Assembly: GCA_045590715.1 (NCBI GenBank)
Contig: JAZNRO010000043.1
Span: 1 to 14,969 of the forward strand
Reading direction: 5' to 3'
From: RGIG5579 sp045590715
GTDB taxonomy: Bacteria > Bacillota > Clostridia > Oscillospirales > SIG627
DNA length: 14,969 nt
The notes beneath the pieces are model-generated. The model did no database searches and was not told the DNA's origin. It was given only the letters and a program-made list of their open reading frames with translations. A program made the position numbers and the translations under genes. The first letter of the stretch is position 1. Each line of letters starts with the position of its first letter. This document shows positions 1-8,308 of the stretch, one piece after another.

Positions 1-692
1 TCGCCGGGGTTCATACGATTGAGTTTTACAGAGCCTAAAAGGCCGAATTCCACCAGTTTATTTTCCACGATGCCAAGGGTCAGTCTGGTACCGTAAATGG
101 GGGCACTCACTTTACGCAAAACGTAAGGAATGGCGCCGATATGGTCCTCGTGACCGTGGGTCAGGAAAATGCCGCGGAGCTTATGCGCATTTTCTTCCAG
201 ATACTGAACGGCGGGGATGACAAGGTCAATACCGGGCATTCCGTCATCGGGAAAGCCCATACCGCAGTCAATGACGATCATATCCCGATCGGTTTCCACC
301 ACAGTCATATTTTTACCGATCTCACCTAGGCCGCCCAAGGGAATAATGCGAACGGGAGAATTGGATTTTTTCTCCGGCTGGGGTGCCTTCTTCCCTTCCT
401 TCTTTTTGGGAGCGGGCTCGGGGATGGCGGGCAGAGCGCCTTTTTTCACACTTTGTTTCTTGCGGGAGGGCGCCTTGTTAGAAGCAGGCTTTTTCTCCTG
501 CTTTTTTCTCTCTTCTTCTCTCATACGAAGGATCTCCTGCTCGATGGAAAGAGCCTTTTTCTTCTCTTTATTCTTACGGGGAAAAGATGGCTTTTCCACT
601 GTTTTTTTCTTTTTTGAGTTGTTTTTCTTGTTGCTTTCTTTGTTATGTACGGGGAAATTTTTATTTTCCCCTGAGTTTTTCTTCAATTTCAT
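1..692 (-). CDS. rnj: Ribonuclease J, N-terminal part (3' end cut by window edge)
   Basis: About 230 residues are visible; the rest lies beyond the left edge. RNase J is a metallo-beta-lactamase-fold endo/5'-exonuclease for mRNA decay and rRNA maturation. The catalytic domain starts near residue 116 with VRIIPLGGLGEIGKN, and the zinc motif HGHEDH is at residues 179-184, followed by IGAIPYVLRK. Ahead of it is a tail of about 115 residues rich in Lys, Glu, Ser and Pro, absent from Bacillus RNase J and probably disordered. I chose the ATG at 690-692 because it follows an in-frame stop at 693-695 and has an AGAGGA ribosome binding site about 8 bases upstream. It overlaps the end of the upstream nucleotidyltransferase gene by 32 bases, suggesting translational coupling. 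Whether it corresponds to RNase J1 or J2 cannot be told. Confidence 0.93.
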   Translation of the reverse strand, partial: MKLKKNSGENKNFPVHNKESNKKNNSKKKKTVEKPSFPRKNKEKKKALSIEQEILRMREEERKKQEKKPASNKAPSRKKQSVKKGALPAIPEPAPKKKEGKKAPQPEKKSNSPVRIIPLGGLGEIGKNMTVVETDRDMIVIDCGMGFPDDGMPGIDLVIPAVQYLEENAHKLRGIFLTHGHEDHIGAIPYVLRKVSAPIYGTRLTLGIVENKLVEFGLLGSVKLNRMNPG

Positions 693-2889
693 TTAGTTTT
701 CCTCTATATTCAAATGCATTGTCCAAAGCCGCCTCAAAGCTGGTGGCTTCGGATATAATTTTCATTCCGAAAAAGCCCGGCTGAAGCCGTACTTTCATTC
801 TTGTGCCGGAAAGGGGGCCAAGGCTTCCCAGAAGTCTTGCTTTTACCTCTTCTGCCGGCTGATAAGGCAGACTTGAGATATAAATCTCCGGCGTTTGGGA
901 AAGTTCTTTTTTAAATTTTTCCTCTCCCAGCTTTGCCCGAAGGGCCAAAATATAAGCCCCGAGAAAAGCGCTGTCATAAAGGAATCGATCTTTTCTGCCA
1001 AAAGCCCGTTCCTTGGTTTCTTCCCCTACCGTGTGACCCAAGGTGAAAAATTCCGTTTTTCCGCCCCGCATCTCAATATGCTCGGCAAAATAGCGGGGGG
1101 CACTGCGGGGCAGACAAAAATACCGTCTTCCCCCTTGCAATTCCTGTTCCAGTACGAAAAGCCTTGCTTTCTCCGTATCCGCAAGTCTTTCTCCGTCGAA
1201 AAATACCTTCAGTTCCCGATGGAACACCTCAAGGCAAAGACCTTTTTCCCTTACACCATGGTATGCGTCAAAACCGCTTTTTATAGCCGCATTCTTTAGG
1301 TTTTCATAGAAATTCCCGGAAAGGCCTACCCGGATTTTCTCTCCCCTTCCCATTTTTTCCGAAAGGGCATCTTCGTAAAGGGCGGGGACGTCGCTTCTGG
1401 TGAAAAGTTCACCGCCGGAAAAGGTCTGGGGATCTTCAAAATAACGGGAAAGTTTTAAGACCTGCCCTCTTAAAAGGGGCATTCCTTCCTTTCCGAACAC
1501 GAAAAAGATTCCTTTTCCTCTGCTTTGGGATACGAATACCACCGGCATACAAAAGGTACTGGCGGCAAAGGAGGCCATTTCCTCCGCCCCTTCAAAAAGA
1601 AGCAGTGCCTTCTGACCGGCTTTTTGCAGACCGCCGGCAAGACTGGTAGCAAAATAAGAACTGCCTTTTTCCTTTTCGTCCCAAAGGATGCCTACACCGC
1701 CGGAAAAATATTTTCCCAGGGCGTAGCCCAGTTTTTGCGCGCCGGTTGCATCAAGCCCCGGCCCTTCTCCCTGGGCCGCTCCTTCCTCCGTAAACACCAG
1801 TCCTTCTTCGGCAAAGACCGGGGTACGGGAAATAACGGTACCGGGGGGATATTTTTTTCCTCTTTCCGAGGAAGAAGAAGACAGGGTCACACTCCCTGCT
1901 CCTAATACACTGTCAGGTAAGACCAGAGAATCCTGGCCGATACGGCAACGCTCACAGAGAAAGGCATCTTTCACCTGAGCGCCTTTTTTCACCTTCACGT
2001 CCTCTAAAACCACCGAGCCGGAAACGCTGGCTCCTTCCTCCAGGTGAGCACCGGGAGAAATGACGGAGCCGTTTTTAACCGTAGCGCCGGGAGATATGGT
2101 GGCCGTATGGGAAATGAAGCAAACTCCTTCCCCATCTCCGCTTTTTTCCACGCGGCCGCAAGGGGAAAGATAGGTTTTTGCCTTCCCGTGCATCACGTCC
2201 AGATTGCAACGGTAAAGGCTTGAGATCTTGCCGATATCACACCAATATCCATCATCCTTATAACCGAAAAGGGCGTATCCCTTCCGAATGAGATGAGGAA
2301 AAAGGTCGTGAGCAAAATCAAAGGCTTTTCCCTCGGGGATCTCTTTTAAGATCCCGGGGGACAGAATATAAATGCCGGTATTGGCAAGGTCGCTTAAAGT
2401 TTCGGACCAGTCCGGCTTTTCCGAAAAGGCAAAGATGCGCTCCATGGTATCCTGCAGTACCACGCCGTATTCCAGAGGAGTCTTTACACTGGAAAGGATC
2501 ACCGTAACGTCTGCCTTTTTTTCTTTATGAAACTGAATAGCGCTTCCCAGATCAAAATCACAAAGGGCATCTCCGCTCATCACGAGAAAGCACTCTTCTC
2601 CCAGAAACTCCTTTTCCAGAAGCTTGACCCCGCCGCAGGTGCCAAGAGGCTCTTCCTCCAAAAGATAGGAAAGGCTGATATCAAAGGCACGGTTGCCGTA
2701 GCGATGGCGGATCTGGTGGGCCAGATAATGGGTAGTAACAAAAGCCTTTTTGATCCCGTGATGGGACAAAAGGGACAGGCAATAATCCATGACCGGACGG
2801 GCAAGGACCGGCACCAGGGGTTTGGGTCTTGTATCGGTAATGGGACGAAGTCTTTCTCCCCGTCCTCCTGCTAAAATCACTGCTTTCAT
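661..2889 (-). CDS. Sugar-1-phosphate nucleotidyltransferase with left-handed beta-helix and degenerate phosphohexomutase domain
   Basis: The 742-residue protein has three parts. Residues 1 to about 235 are a nucleotidyltransferase: GGRGERLRP at 8-16, PKPLVPV at 22-28, and the metal-binding GD at 106-107. Residues of about 255-350 are hexapeptide repeats of a left-handed beta-helix. The remainder resembles a phosphomannomutase/phosphoglucomutase but lacks its active-site motifs: where the phosphoserine loop (SHNP) should be there is VSQSRGKGIFF, and the metal loop DGDGDR is replaced by FHREL. The N-terminal domain probably makes an NDP-sugar (GDP-mannose or a glucose derivative; substrate not readable), and the mutase-like part is probably inactive or regulatory. 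Fusions of this layout are known among Mpg1-like proteins. GGAGG lies 5 bases before the ATG. It follows truB after 75 bases that include a perfect AT palindrome. Confidence 0.85.
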   Translation of the reverse strand: MKAVILAGGRGERLRPITDTRPKPLVPVLARPVMDYCLSLLSHHGIKKAFVTTHYLAHQIRHRYGNRAFDISLSYLLEEEPLGTCGGVKLLEKEFLGEECFLVMSGDALCDFDLGSAIQFHKEKKADVTVILSSVKTPLEYGVVLQDTMERIFAFSEKPDWSETLSDLANTGIYILSPGILKEIPEGKAFDFAHDLFPHLIRKGYALFGYKDDGYWCDIGKISSLYRCNLDVMHGKAKTYLSPCGRVEKSGDGEGVCFISHTATISPGATVKNGSVISPGAHLEEGASVSGSVVLEDVKVKKGAQVKDAFLCERCRIGQDSLVLPDSVLGAGSVTLSSSSSERGKKYPPGTVISRTPVFAEEGLVFTEEGAAQGEGPGLDATGAQKLGYALGKYFSGGVGILWDEKEKGSSYFATSLAGGLQKAGQKALLLFEGAEEMASFAASTFCMPVVFVSQSRGKGIFFVFGKEGMPLLRGQVLKLSRYFEDPQTFSGGELFTRSDVPALYEDALSEKMGRGEKIRVGLSGNFYENLKNAAIKSGFDAYHGVREKGLCLEVFHRELKVFFDGERLADTEKARLFVLEQELQGGRRYFCLPRSAPRYFAEHIEMRGGKTEFFTLGHTVGEETKERAFGRKDRFLYDSAFLGAYILALRAKLGEEKFKKELSQTPEIYISSLPYQPAEEVKARLLGSLGPLSGTRMKVRLQPGFFGMKIISEATSFEAALDNAFEYRGKLNEIEEKLRGK

Positions 2890-2900
2890 ACTTGTCCTCC

Positions 2901-2927
2901 GAAAAAATAATGTATCATTATTTTTTC
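2901..2927 (-). promoter_or_regulatory. 12-bp AT-rich perfect palindrome upstream of the nucleotidyltransferase gene
   Basis: GAAAAAATAATG, a 3-base loop, then CATTATTTTTTC form a perfect 12-bp inverted repeat. In the minus-strand transcript it ends directly next to the GGAGG ribosome binding site of the nucleotidyltransferase gene. It sits in the only sizeable gap (75 bases) of the operon. It could be an operator, a weak hairpin masking the ribosome binding site, or a weak terminator or processing site. With only the outermost and innermost pairs being G-C, it is not a typical intrinsic terminator. Confidence 0.5.
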
Positions 2928-2964
2928 CGTATTGGACAGTATCTATTCGGCAAAGACCTTTCTT

Positions 2965-3861
2965 TTATTCCGAAATAAAATCTTTGATCTTATATAAAAC
3001 TTTTTCGCCCTCTTCTTCGCCTACTTCGCCCAAGGCGCAAAAGACGCCCTTTTGGTAAAGACGAAAACGATCTCCGATCTCGGAAGATAAGCCCAGTTTT
3101 TCTATTTTTACCCGGCATCCGTTTAAGATCAGTCGGTCAAAAAAATCCGGCAGGGCAAAAACGGGATAAATTTCAAACAGTTCTTCCGTAGGAAGAAGGA
3201 TGTCATAGCGCTCCTCTTCCGTCATATTTTCCACTTCGGAAAGAGTCAGTGCGCTATCTAACGTAAAGATACCGCTTTGCTCCCGGCAAAGGACACTCAT
3301 AGCGCCAAGACAGCCTGCTTTTTTGCAAACGTCCGTAAGTAGGGTGCGGATATAAGTACCTTTGGAAACGGCAAAGCGAATTTCCGCTTCTTCTTTGGAA
3401 AAAGAGAGAAGCTCTGCGGAGAAAACCGTAATCGGGCGGGCTTTTCTCTCTATTTCTTTTCCCTCTCGGGCGTATTCATAAAGCTTTTTTCCGCCGACTT
3501 TTACAGCAGATACCATAGGCGGGATCTGAAGAGAATCCCCCAAAAAAGATACTACGGATTCCCGAAACTTTTCTTCTTCCGGAAAAATATCATTTTCCGA
3601 GATCACCTTGCCCCAGATATCCTGGGTGTCGGTTTCCATGCCAAAGCGAACCTTGGCACGGTACACTTTTACCTCACCGGGAATCAGATCCAGGGCCTTT
3701 ACGGCTCTGCCGATGAGAATGGGAAGAACACCCGTAGCCTGGGGATCCAGCGTTCCCGTATGTCCCACTTTTTTGGTGCCATAAAGTCTTCTGACACGGG
3801 CTACCGCATCGTGAGAGGTAAAGCCTGCTTCTTTTTTCAGGCACAAAACACCGCTTTTCAA
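2965..3861 (-). CDS. truB: tRNA pseudouridine(55) synthase TruB
   Basis: TruB converts U55 in the T loop of tRNAs to pseudouridine. The catalytic segment GHTGTLDPQATGVLPILIG is intact, with the nucleophile Asp at residue 39 of the start chosen here. The frame is open further upstream, to 3975, but that extension lies inside nrnA and reads as arginine-rich nonsense. I place the start at the TTG at 3861-3859: it gives 298 residues, normal for the family, has AAGGAGA five bases upstream, and overlaps the TGA stop of nrnA as TTGA, the four-base overlap typical of coupled genes. The C-terminal part (from about residue 240) is the short PUA-like tail of bacterial TruB. A 75-base gap separates it from the next gene. 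Confidence 0.95.
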   Translation of the reverse strand: MKSGVLCLKKEAGFTSHDAVARVRRLYGTKKVGHTGTLDPQATGVLPILIGRAVKALDLIPGEVKVYRAKVRFGMETDTQDIWGKVISENDIFPEEEKFRESVVSFLGDSLQIPPMVSAVKVGGKKLYEYAREGKEIERKARPITVFSAELLSFSKEEAEIRFAVSKGTYIRTLLTDVCKKAGCLGAMSVLCREQSGIFTLDSALTLSEVENMTEEERYDILLPTEELFEIYPVFALPDFFDRLILNGCRVKIEKLGLSSEIGDRFRLYQKGVFCALGEVGEEEGEKVLYKIKDFISE

Positions 3862-4823
3862 GAAAGTCTCCTTCCGGCTTCTTCCAAAAGGCGGGGAAGG
3901 ATCTCTTCTTCTTCTTTGCCGGTAAGAGTGCAACCTGCCGCGGCAATATGTCCGCCACCGCCGAATACACTGCAAAAATCGGAAGCGTTGAAATCTCCTT
4001 CGCTTCTGACGGATACCTTATATTCGCCCTCTTCCCTCTCCCGGATCACAAGGGCCACTTTCACGCCTGCAAGCTGACGGACAACGGCAATGAGCCCATC
4101 CATATCCGCATAACTTGCGCCCAGTTCTTCTCTTTCTTTGCGGGAAATGAAAAGATAGGCCACTTTCCCTTCAAAGGCAGTCTGCATCCGGGATACGGCG
4201 TAGCCTTCCAGTTTTAAACGAAGGGGGCTTTTGGTTTCAAACATCAATTTATTGATGGCGTAAAAATCCCCTTTTTCCGCATAAGGATATAGACTTGCCG
4301 CCGCAAGAAAAGTTTCCTCTGTGGTATTGGAATAACGGAAACAGCCCGTATCCGTAGCAATGGCGGTATAAAGAGATTTTGCAAGATAAGAATCAAGCTC
4401 TACGGGCAAAAGTTTTACAAGATCAAAAACGATCTCAGCACAGCTTGCCTTTTCCGCATCAATATACTTTACCCCGGCAGGAACCGTATTGATCCTGTGA
4501 TGATCCAGGGCAATTTCAATTTTGGATACAAAGGGGGCAGAGCAAAGCATTTCGGGGGATGCAATATCCACCGTAATAAAATGCTCCGGTTCAAAGAAAG
4601 AAAGCCCCTGCTCCTCTGCTGTCAGATAAGAAAACTCCTCCCCAAAGGGATCGGGACAGAAGACCCGGGCTTGCTTTCCCATTTTCCGCAAAGCATAAGC
4701 AAGGGCGTGACTTGATCCCACCGCGTCGCCGTCGGGGGAACGATGACACGCCACAAGAACCCGGTCAAAGCCGGGGTCTTGCAGCATATCGGCAATTTTT
4801 ACTAAACTATTTTTCAGTTCCAT
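3858..4823 (-). CDS. nrnA: DHH-family phosphoesterase, NrnA-like oligoribonuclease / pAp phosphatase
   Basis: The 321-residue protein has the full DHH/DHHA1 layout. Metal-binding motifs are HRSPDGD (His27, Asp31, Asp33), VDIA with Asp86, and DHH at 107-109; the substrate-binding DHHA1 motif GGGGHIAAAG is near the C-terminus. Members of this family degrade 2-5 nucleotide RNAs from the 5' end and dephosphorylate 3'-phosphoadenosine 5'-phosphate; some instead cleave linear cyclic-dinucleotide products. The protein is cytosolic with no signal peptide or membrane segment. The ATG at 4823 lies inside rbfA, giving a 17-base overlap, with a GAAGGA-type ribosome binding site upstream. The position between rbfA and truB is common in Clostridia. 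Confidence 0.93.
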   Translation of the reverse strand: MELKNSLVKIADMLQDPGFDRVLVACHRSPDGDAVGSSHALAYALRKMGKQARVFCPDPFGEEFSYLTAEEQGLSFFEPEHFITVDIASPEMLCSAPFVSKIEIALDHHRINTVPAGVKYIDAEKASCAEIVFDLVKLLPVELDSYLAKSLYTAIATDTGCFRYSNTTEETFLAAASLYPYAEKGDFYAINKLMFETKSPLRLKLEGYAVSRMQTAFEGKVAYLFISRKEREELGASYADMDGLIAVVRQLAGVKVALVIREREEGEYKVSVRSEGDFNASDFCSVFGGGGHIAAAGCTLTGKEEEEILPRLLEEAGRRLS

Positions 4824-5157
4824 TCACATCCAAATCCTTCAGGACCTGGGCAATATGAGCACCGTGCTCTGCCGACCGGTCATGAATAAACGTAAGTTCG
4901 GGAGTCTGACGGAGGTTTAAACGCTTGGCAAGAGAAGAGCGGAGAAAACCTACTGCACTCTCAAGGCCCTTTTTCACTTCTTCCGGGTCTCCCAGAATAA
5001 TACCGAAATAAATTTTTGCAAATTTCAGATCCTGGGTCACGCTGGCGTGGTTAATGGTAACGAACGCCTGGGATACTCTGGGATCCTTTACTTCGCGAAT
5101 GATCTCCGACAGGGTATGGGCTACCGAGTCGTTGATCCTTTCCTGTCTATGGTTCAT
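4807..5157 (-). CDS. rbfA: 30S ribosome-binding factor RbfA
   Basis: RbfA is a single KH-like-domain protein that binds the 30S subunit and helps late 16S rRNA 5'-end maturation. The 116 residues match its usual length. Recognisable stretches are RINDSVAHTLSEIIREVKDPR at the start, the strand region LKFAKIYFGII, and LRQTPELTFIHDRSAEHG near the end. AGGAAGG precedes the ATG by about 5 bases. It starts 19 bases after the infB stop. The stop codon is TAG, evidence that TAG is an ordinary stop in this genome (relevant to the broken Fic gene at 11255). Confidence 0.95.
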   Translation of the reverse strand: MNHRQERINDSVAHTLSEIIREVKDPRVSQAFVTINHASVTQDLKFAKIYFGIILGDPEEVKKGLESAVGFLRSSLAKRLNLRQTPELTFIHDRSAEHGAHIAQVLKDLDVNGTEK

Positions 5158-5176
5158 ACTATCCTTCCTGAAAGGC

Positions 5177-7723
5177 TCAGTCGTTCTGAACCTCTTCCAT
5201 TACGTAAGCTTCGAGAACGTCGCCTACGTGAATGTCGTTGAATTTCTCCAGTCCTACACCGCATTCGTAGCCCTGGTTTACTTCCTTGGCATCGTCTTTA
5301 AAGCGCTTCAGAGAGGAGATCTTATCTTCAAAGATCACCACGCTGTCACGGAGAACGCGGATCATACTGTTACGGGAGATCTTACCGTCCAATACGTAAG
5401 AACCTGCGATCACGCCAACACCGGGTACACGAATGGTCTGACGAACTTCCGCGTGGCCCAGTACGTTTTCGCGAAGGGTGGGTGCAAGCATACCCTTCAT
5501 GGCTTTTTCGATCTCTTCCAGGCACTCGTAAATGATACGGTAAGTACGGATATCTACCTGATTCTGGGCAGCGCTTTCCGTTGCGCCTCTGTCGGGACGC
5601 ACGTTAAAGCCTACGATAATTGCCTGGGAAGCGGCGGCCAGCATTACGTCGTTTTCGGTAATGCCACCTACTGCCGCGTGAATAACCTTTACTCTTACTT
5701 CGTCCATGGACAGTTTTTCCAGAGAAGCTTTTACGGCTTCCGCACTACCCTGAACGTCTGCTTTTACGATGATATTCAGGCTCTGAACGCCTTCCTTCAT
5801 CTGGTTAAAGAAGTCTTCCAGGCTCACCTTTGCATTGGCACGGAATTCTTCTTCCTTCTGCTTATCTTTTCTCTGATCGGCAAGTTCTCTTGCCATCTTC
5901 TCGTCTTTTACGGCGTTGAAGATATCACCGGCGCCGGGCACCTGGTCCAGACCCAGAATTTCAACGGGAACGGAAGGACCTGCAGTTTTCAGCTGTTTGC
6001 CGTTGTGGTCGGTCATAGCACGAACTCTGCCTACCGCACCGCCGGCAATGATCACATCGCCCACGTGCAGAGTACCGTTCTGTACCAGAACCGTAGCAAC
6101 AGGACCTCTGCCCTTATCCAGTTTCGCCTCGATAACAGCACCTTTTGCTTCACGGTTGGGGTTGGCCTTCAGATCTGCCATTTCGGCAACCAGAAGGATA
6201 TTTTCAAGAAGATCCGGAATTCCCTTGCCGGTGAGGGCAGATACGGGAACGCAGATCACGTCACCGCCCCATTCTTCGGGAACCAGATCGTATTTGGTCA
6301 GTTCCTGCTTGATGGCGTCGGGATTTGCCTGGGGTTTATCCATTTTGTTGATGGCAACGATAATGGAAACACCGGCGGCCTTGGCGTGGTTGATGGCTTC
6401 CACCGTCTGGGGCATGATACCGTCATCCGCGGCTACTACAAGTACCGCAACGTCAGTCAGCTGGGCACCTCTGGCACGCATTGCGGTAAAGGCGGCGTGG
6501 CCGGGGGTATCCAGGAAGGTGATGGGCTTTCCATCTACTTCGATCCGGTATGCACCGATGTGCTGGGTAATACCGCCAGCTTCGCCTGCGGCAATATTGG
6601 CGTGACGAATAGCGTCCAAAATAGAGGTTTTACCGTGGTCAACGTGACCCATTACAACAACAACGGGGCTACGAGTTTCCAGTTCGGCATCTTCGTCTTT
6701 GTGCTCGTCGATGAGTTTTTCTTCAATGGTCACAACCTTCAAGGGCTTGGCTTCACTGCCGAATTCATCGGCAACCAGGGCTGCAGTATCAAAGTCAATG
6801 CTCTGATTTGCGGTGGCCATAGCGCCCATCATCATCAGCTTTTTCATAACCTCGGCAGTGGTAACGCGCAGTTCCTTGGCAAGGTCGGAAACGATGATGG
6901 TTTCAGGCAGGAAGATCTCGGTAGGAATGGTAGCTCTTACTACGTTTTCACCACCGCGTTTCTTCTTTTCGTTTCTGCGGGGACGGCGGGGCGTCATACG
7001 GCGGCGGTTTGCATCCATACCGAACTCGTAATTCTTCTCGTCGTATTTGGAAAGGTCAATATCAACGATCTTGGTATCGATGATACGGGTCTCTTTTTTC
7101 TTGGCAACAAACTCGGTCTTGGGGCCGTCGAATACAGGGGTCTGGGGCGCGGAGGGAGTGCGCTTTTCACCTCTGTCTTCTTTCTTCTTGTCTTTCTTTT
7201 CACTCTGACCGGGACGGGCGTTGGCAAAGCGTTCCTGCTTTTCCAGTTTCTTTCTTTCGGCTTCTGCCTTGGCGTTAGCAGCGGCTCTTTCGGTAGCGGC
7301 TTTTCTTTCCGCAGCCTTTTTCTCTTCCAGAGCGGCCTTTTCTTTGGCGGCCTTTTCCGCAGCAGCTTTTTCGGCGGCAGCCTTTTCAGCGGCAGCCTTT
7401 TCGGCAGCGGCTTTTTCAGCGGCAGCTTTTTCGGCGGCAGCCTTTTCGGCGGCGGCTCTTTCAGCGGCGGCCTTCTCCTCTGCTTCTTTCTCCGCAATTT
7501 CCTGTGCGGTGGGTGCTACTTTGTATTTTCCGTCAATATAGTCATTGATATTCTCAAAAGGATAACGGTCCATCAAAGTCTGAATGACAAAGCTGACCTC
7601 GTCCTTTTCCAAGGTACCGCCGGTCTGCTTGGTCATATTAAGTTCAGCAAAGATGGCAATGATGTCCTTGGATTTGACATCAAGATCCTTTGCAAGTTGA
7701 CTGATTTTTACTGTTTCTGCCAT
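5177..7723 (-). CDS. infB: Translation initiation factor IF-2
   Basis: IF-2 is the GTPase that places initiator tRNA on the 30S subunit and drives subunit joining. The start is the ATG at 7723 (MAETVKISQLAKDL) with GGAGGG 6 bases upstream; an in-frame ATG at 7747 has no such site and overlaps ylxQ. The 848 residues contain an N-terminal IF2N domain (about 1-50), an Ala/Glu/Lys-rich linker with tandem AAAEK units, a basic stretch, a second IF2N domain (about 270-320), the G domain with GHVDHGKT (359-366), DTPGH and NKMD, then domains II, III and IV. All GTPase motifs are intact. It follows ylxQ after 20 bases and precedes rbfA by 19. Confidence 0.98.
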   Translation of the reverse strand: MAETVKISQLAKDLDVKSKDIIAIFAELNMTKQTGGTLEKDEVSFVIQTLMDRYPFENINDYIDGKYKVAPTAQEIAEKEAEEKAAAERAAAEKAAAEKAAAEKAAAEKAAAEKAAAEKAAAEKAAKEKAALEEKKAAERKAATERAAANAKAEAERKKLEKQERFANARPGQSEKKDKKKEDRGEKRTPSAPQTPVFDGPKTEFVAKKKETRIIDTKIVDIDLSKYDEKNYEFGMDANRRRMTPRRPRRNEKKKRGGENVVRATIPTEIFLPETIIVSDLAKELRVTTAEVMKKLMMMGAMATANQSIDFDTAALVADEFGSEAKPLKVVTIEEKLIDEHKDEDAELETRSPVVVVMGHVDHGKTSILDAIRHANIAAGEAGGITQHIGAYRIEVDGKPITFLDTPGHAAFTAMRARGAQLTDVAVLVVAADDGIMPQTVEAINHAKAAGVSIIVAINKMDKPQANPDAIKQELTKYDLVPEEWGGDVICVPVSALTGKGIPDLLENILLVAEMADLKANPNREAKGAVIEAKLDKGRGPVATVLVQNGTLHVGDVIIAGGAVGRVRAMTDHNGKQLKTAGPSVPVEILGLDQVPGAGDIFNAVKDEKMARELADQRKDKQKEEEFRANAKVSLEDFFNQMKEGVQSLNIIVKADVQGSAEAVKASLEKLSMDEVRVKVIHAAVGGITENDVMLAAASQAIIVGFNVRPDRGATESAAQNQVDIRTYRIIYECLEEIEKAMKGMLAPTLRENVLGHAEVRQTIRVPGVGVIAGSYVLDGKISRNSMIRVLRDSVVIFEDKISSLKRFKDDAKEVNQGYECGVGLEKFNDIHVGDVLEAYVMEEVQND
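7353..7472 (-). repeat. 15-bp tandem repeat encoding AAAEK units in the IF-2 linker
   Basis: Eight 15-base units of the plus-strand form TTTTCNGCNGCNGCN encode seven AAAEK pentapeptides and one AAAER, flanked by degenerate units (AAKEK, AALEEK). Units differ mainly at third codon positions, so the peptide is conserved while the DNA has drifted, meaning the array is not a fresh slippage product. It should form a long charged helix between the IF2N domains. Confidence 0.85.
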
Positions 7724-7743
7724 TAAAATCCCTCCATAAGGCT

Positions 7744-8046
7744 TCAAAGAGAAGCCAACACTAAGTTCACAAATTCACACGGCACGCTAACGCATACCAC
7801 GTCTTTGTCCTTTCCCAGGGCCTGACCCAATTCTTTTTTGGTAAGAGAAATTCTCTTTACCGGAATTTCCTTATGGGTCGCCAGGGGAATGATCCTGTCC
7901 TCGGTGTTCTTTGCGGCGTCAGACGCCAAAAGAACGAGAGCGGCTTTGCCTTTGTGCATTTCTTCTTTTACAAGGGTGATTCCCTGGGTGATCTTCCCTG
8001 CTCTGCGGCAGAGTCCCAAGGCGCCCTGAATTTTCGACGCGCTCAT
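7744..8046 (-). CDS. ylxQ: L7Ae/L30e-family RNA-binding protein YlxQ
   Basis: This small (100-residue) L7Ae-like protein normally binds kink-turn RNA. The family pattern is clear: KIQGALGLCRRAGKITQG near the start, then ALVLLASDAAKNTEDRI and the helix/strand core. It lies in its conserved place between rnpM and infB. The ATG at 8046 overlaps the rnpM stop by four bases (ATGA), which supports the start and implies coupled translation. The Bacillus homologue is a ribosomal-protein-like RNA binder without a firmly established cellular role. Confidence 0.9.
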   Translation of the reverse strand: MSASKIQGALGLCRRAGKITQGITLVKEEMHKGKAALVLLASDAAKNTEDRIIPLATHKEIPVKRISLTKKELGQALGKDKDVVCVSVPCEFVNLVLASL

Positions 8047-8306
8047 CCCCGGAAAAGCTCCTCAAGGCTGATCCAGACCTCTTCGGGAACGGCAAGATCG
8101 AAACCGCGCTCCAGTCTTTTTGCTTTTCTTGCCTTATTCAGACAAGTTATACTGGGGCAAAGATACACACCGCGGCCATTGGCCTTTCCGGTTTTATCCA
8201 GTTCAATTTTGCCTTCCGGTGTACGGACAACACGGACAAGTTCTTTTTTACTCTTTTGCTCGTTGCAACCGGCACAGCGGCGCAAGGGCACTTTTTTCTC
8301 TGTCAT
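8043..8306 (-). CDS. rnpM: RNase P modulator RnpM (YlxR, DUF448)
   Basis: The 87-residue basic protein has the DUF448 features: RRCAGCNEQKSKKELVRVV at the N-terminus and the signature GRGVYLC near residues 64-70, followed by a Lys/Arg-rich helix. In Bacillus the family member RnpM binds the RNase P RNA and reduces its activity. Cys12, Cys15, Cys70 and a further Cys in PSITC could form a small metal site, though the family is not always described as zinc-binding. It starts 2 bases after the nusA stop and overlaps ylxQ by 4 bases. Confidence 0.92.
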   Translation of the reverse strand: MTEKKVPLRRCAGCNEQKSKKELVRVVRTPEGKIELDKTGKANGRGVYLCPSITCLNKARKAKRLERGFDLAVPEEVWISLEELFRG

Positions 8307-8308
8307 TT

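Noticed and set aside
7221..7541. Plus-strand open frame of Ala/Phe/Ser repeats
   Set aside because: It is the antisense reading of the AAAEK repeat array in IF-2.
5054..7726. 890-residue open frame on the plus strand opposite infB
   Set aside because: It is an antisense shadow of the strongly biased infB codons: the translation is low-complexity with no domain, and infB on the other strand is certain.
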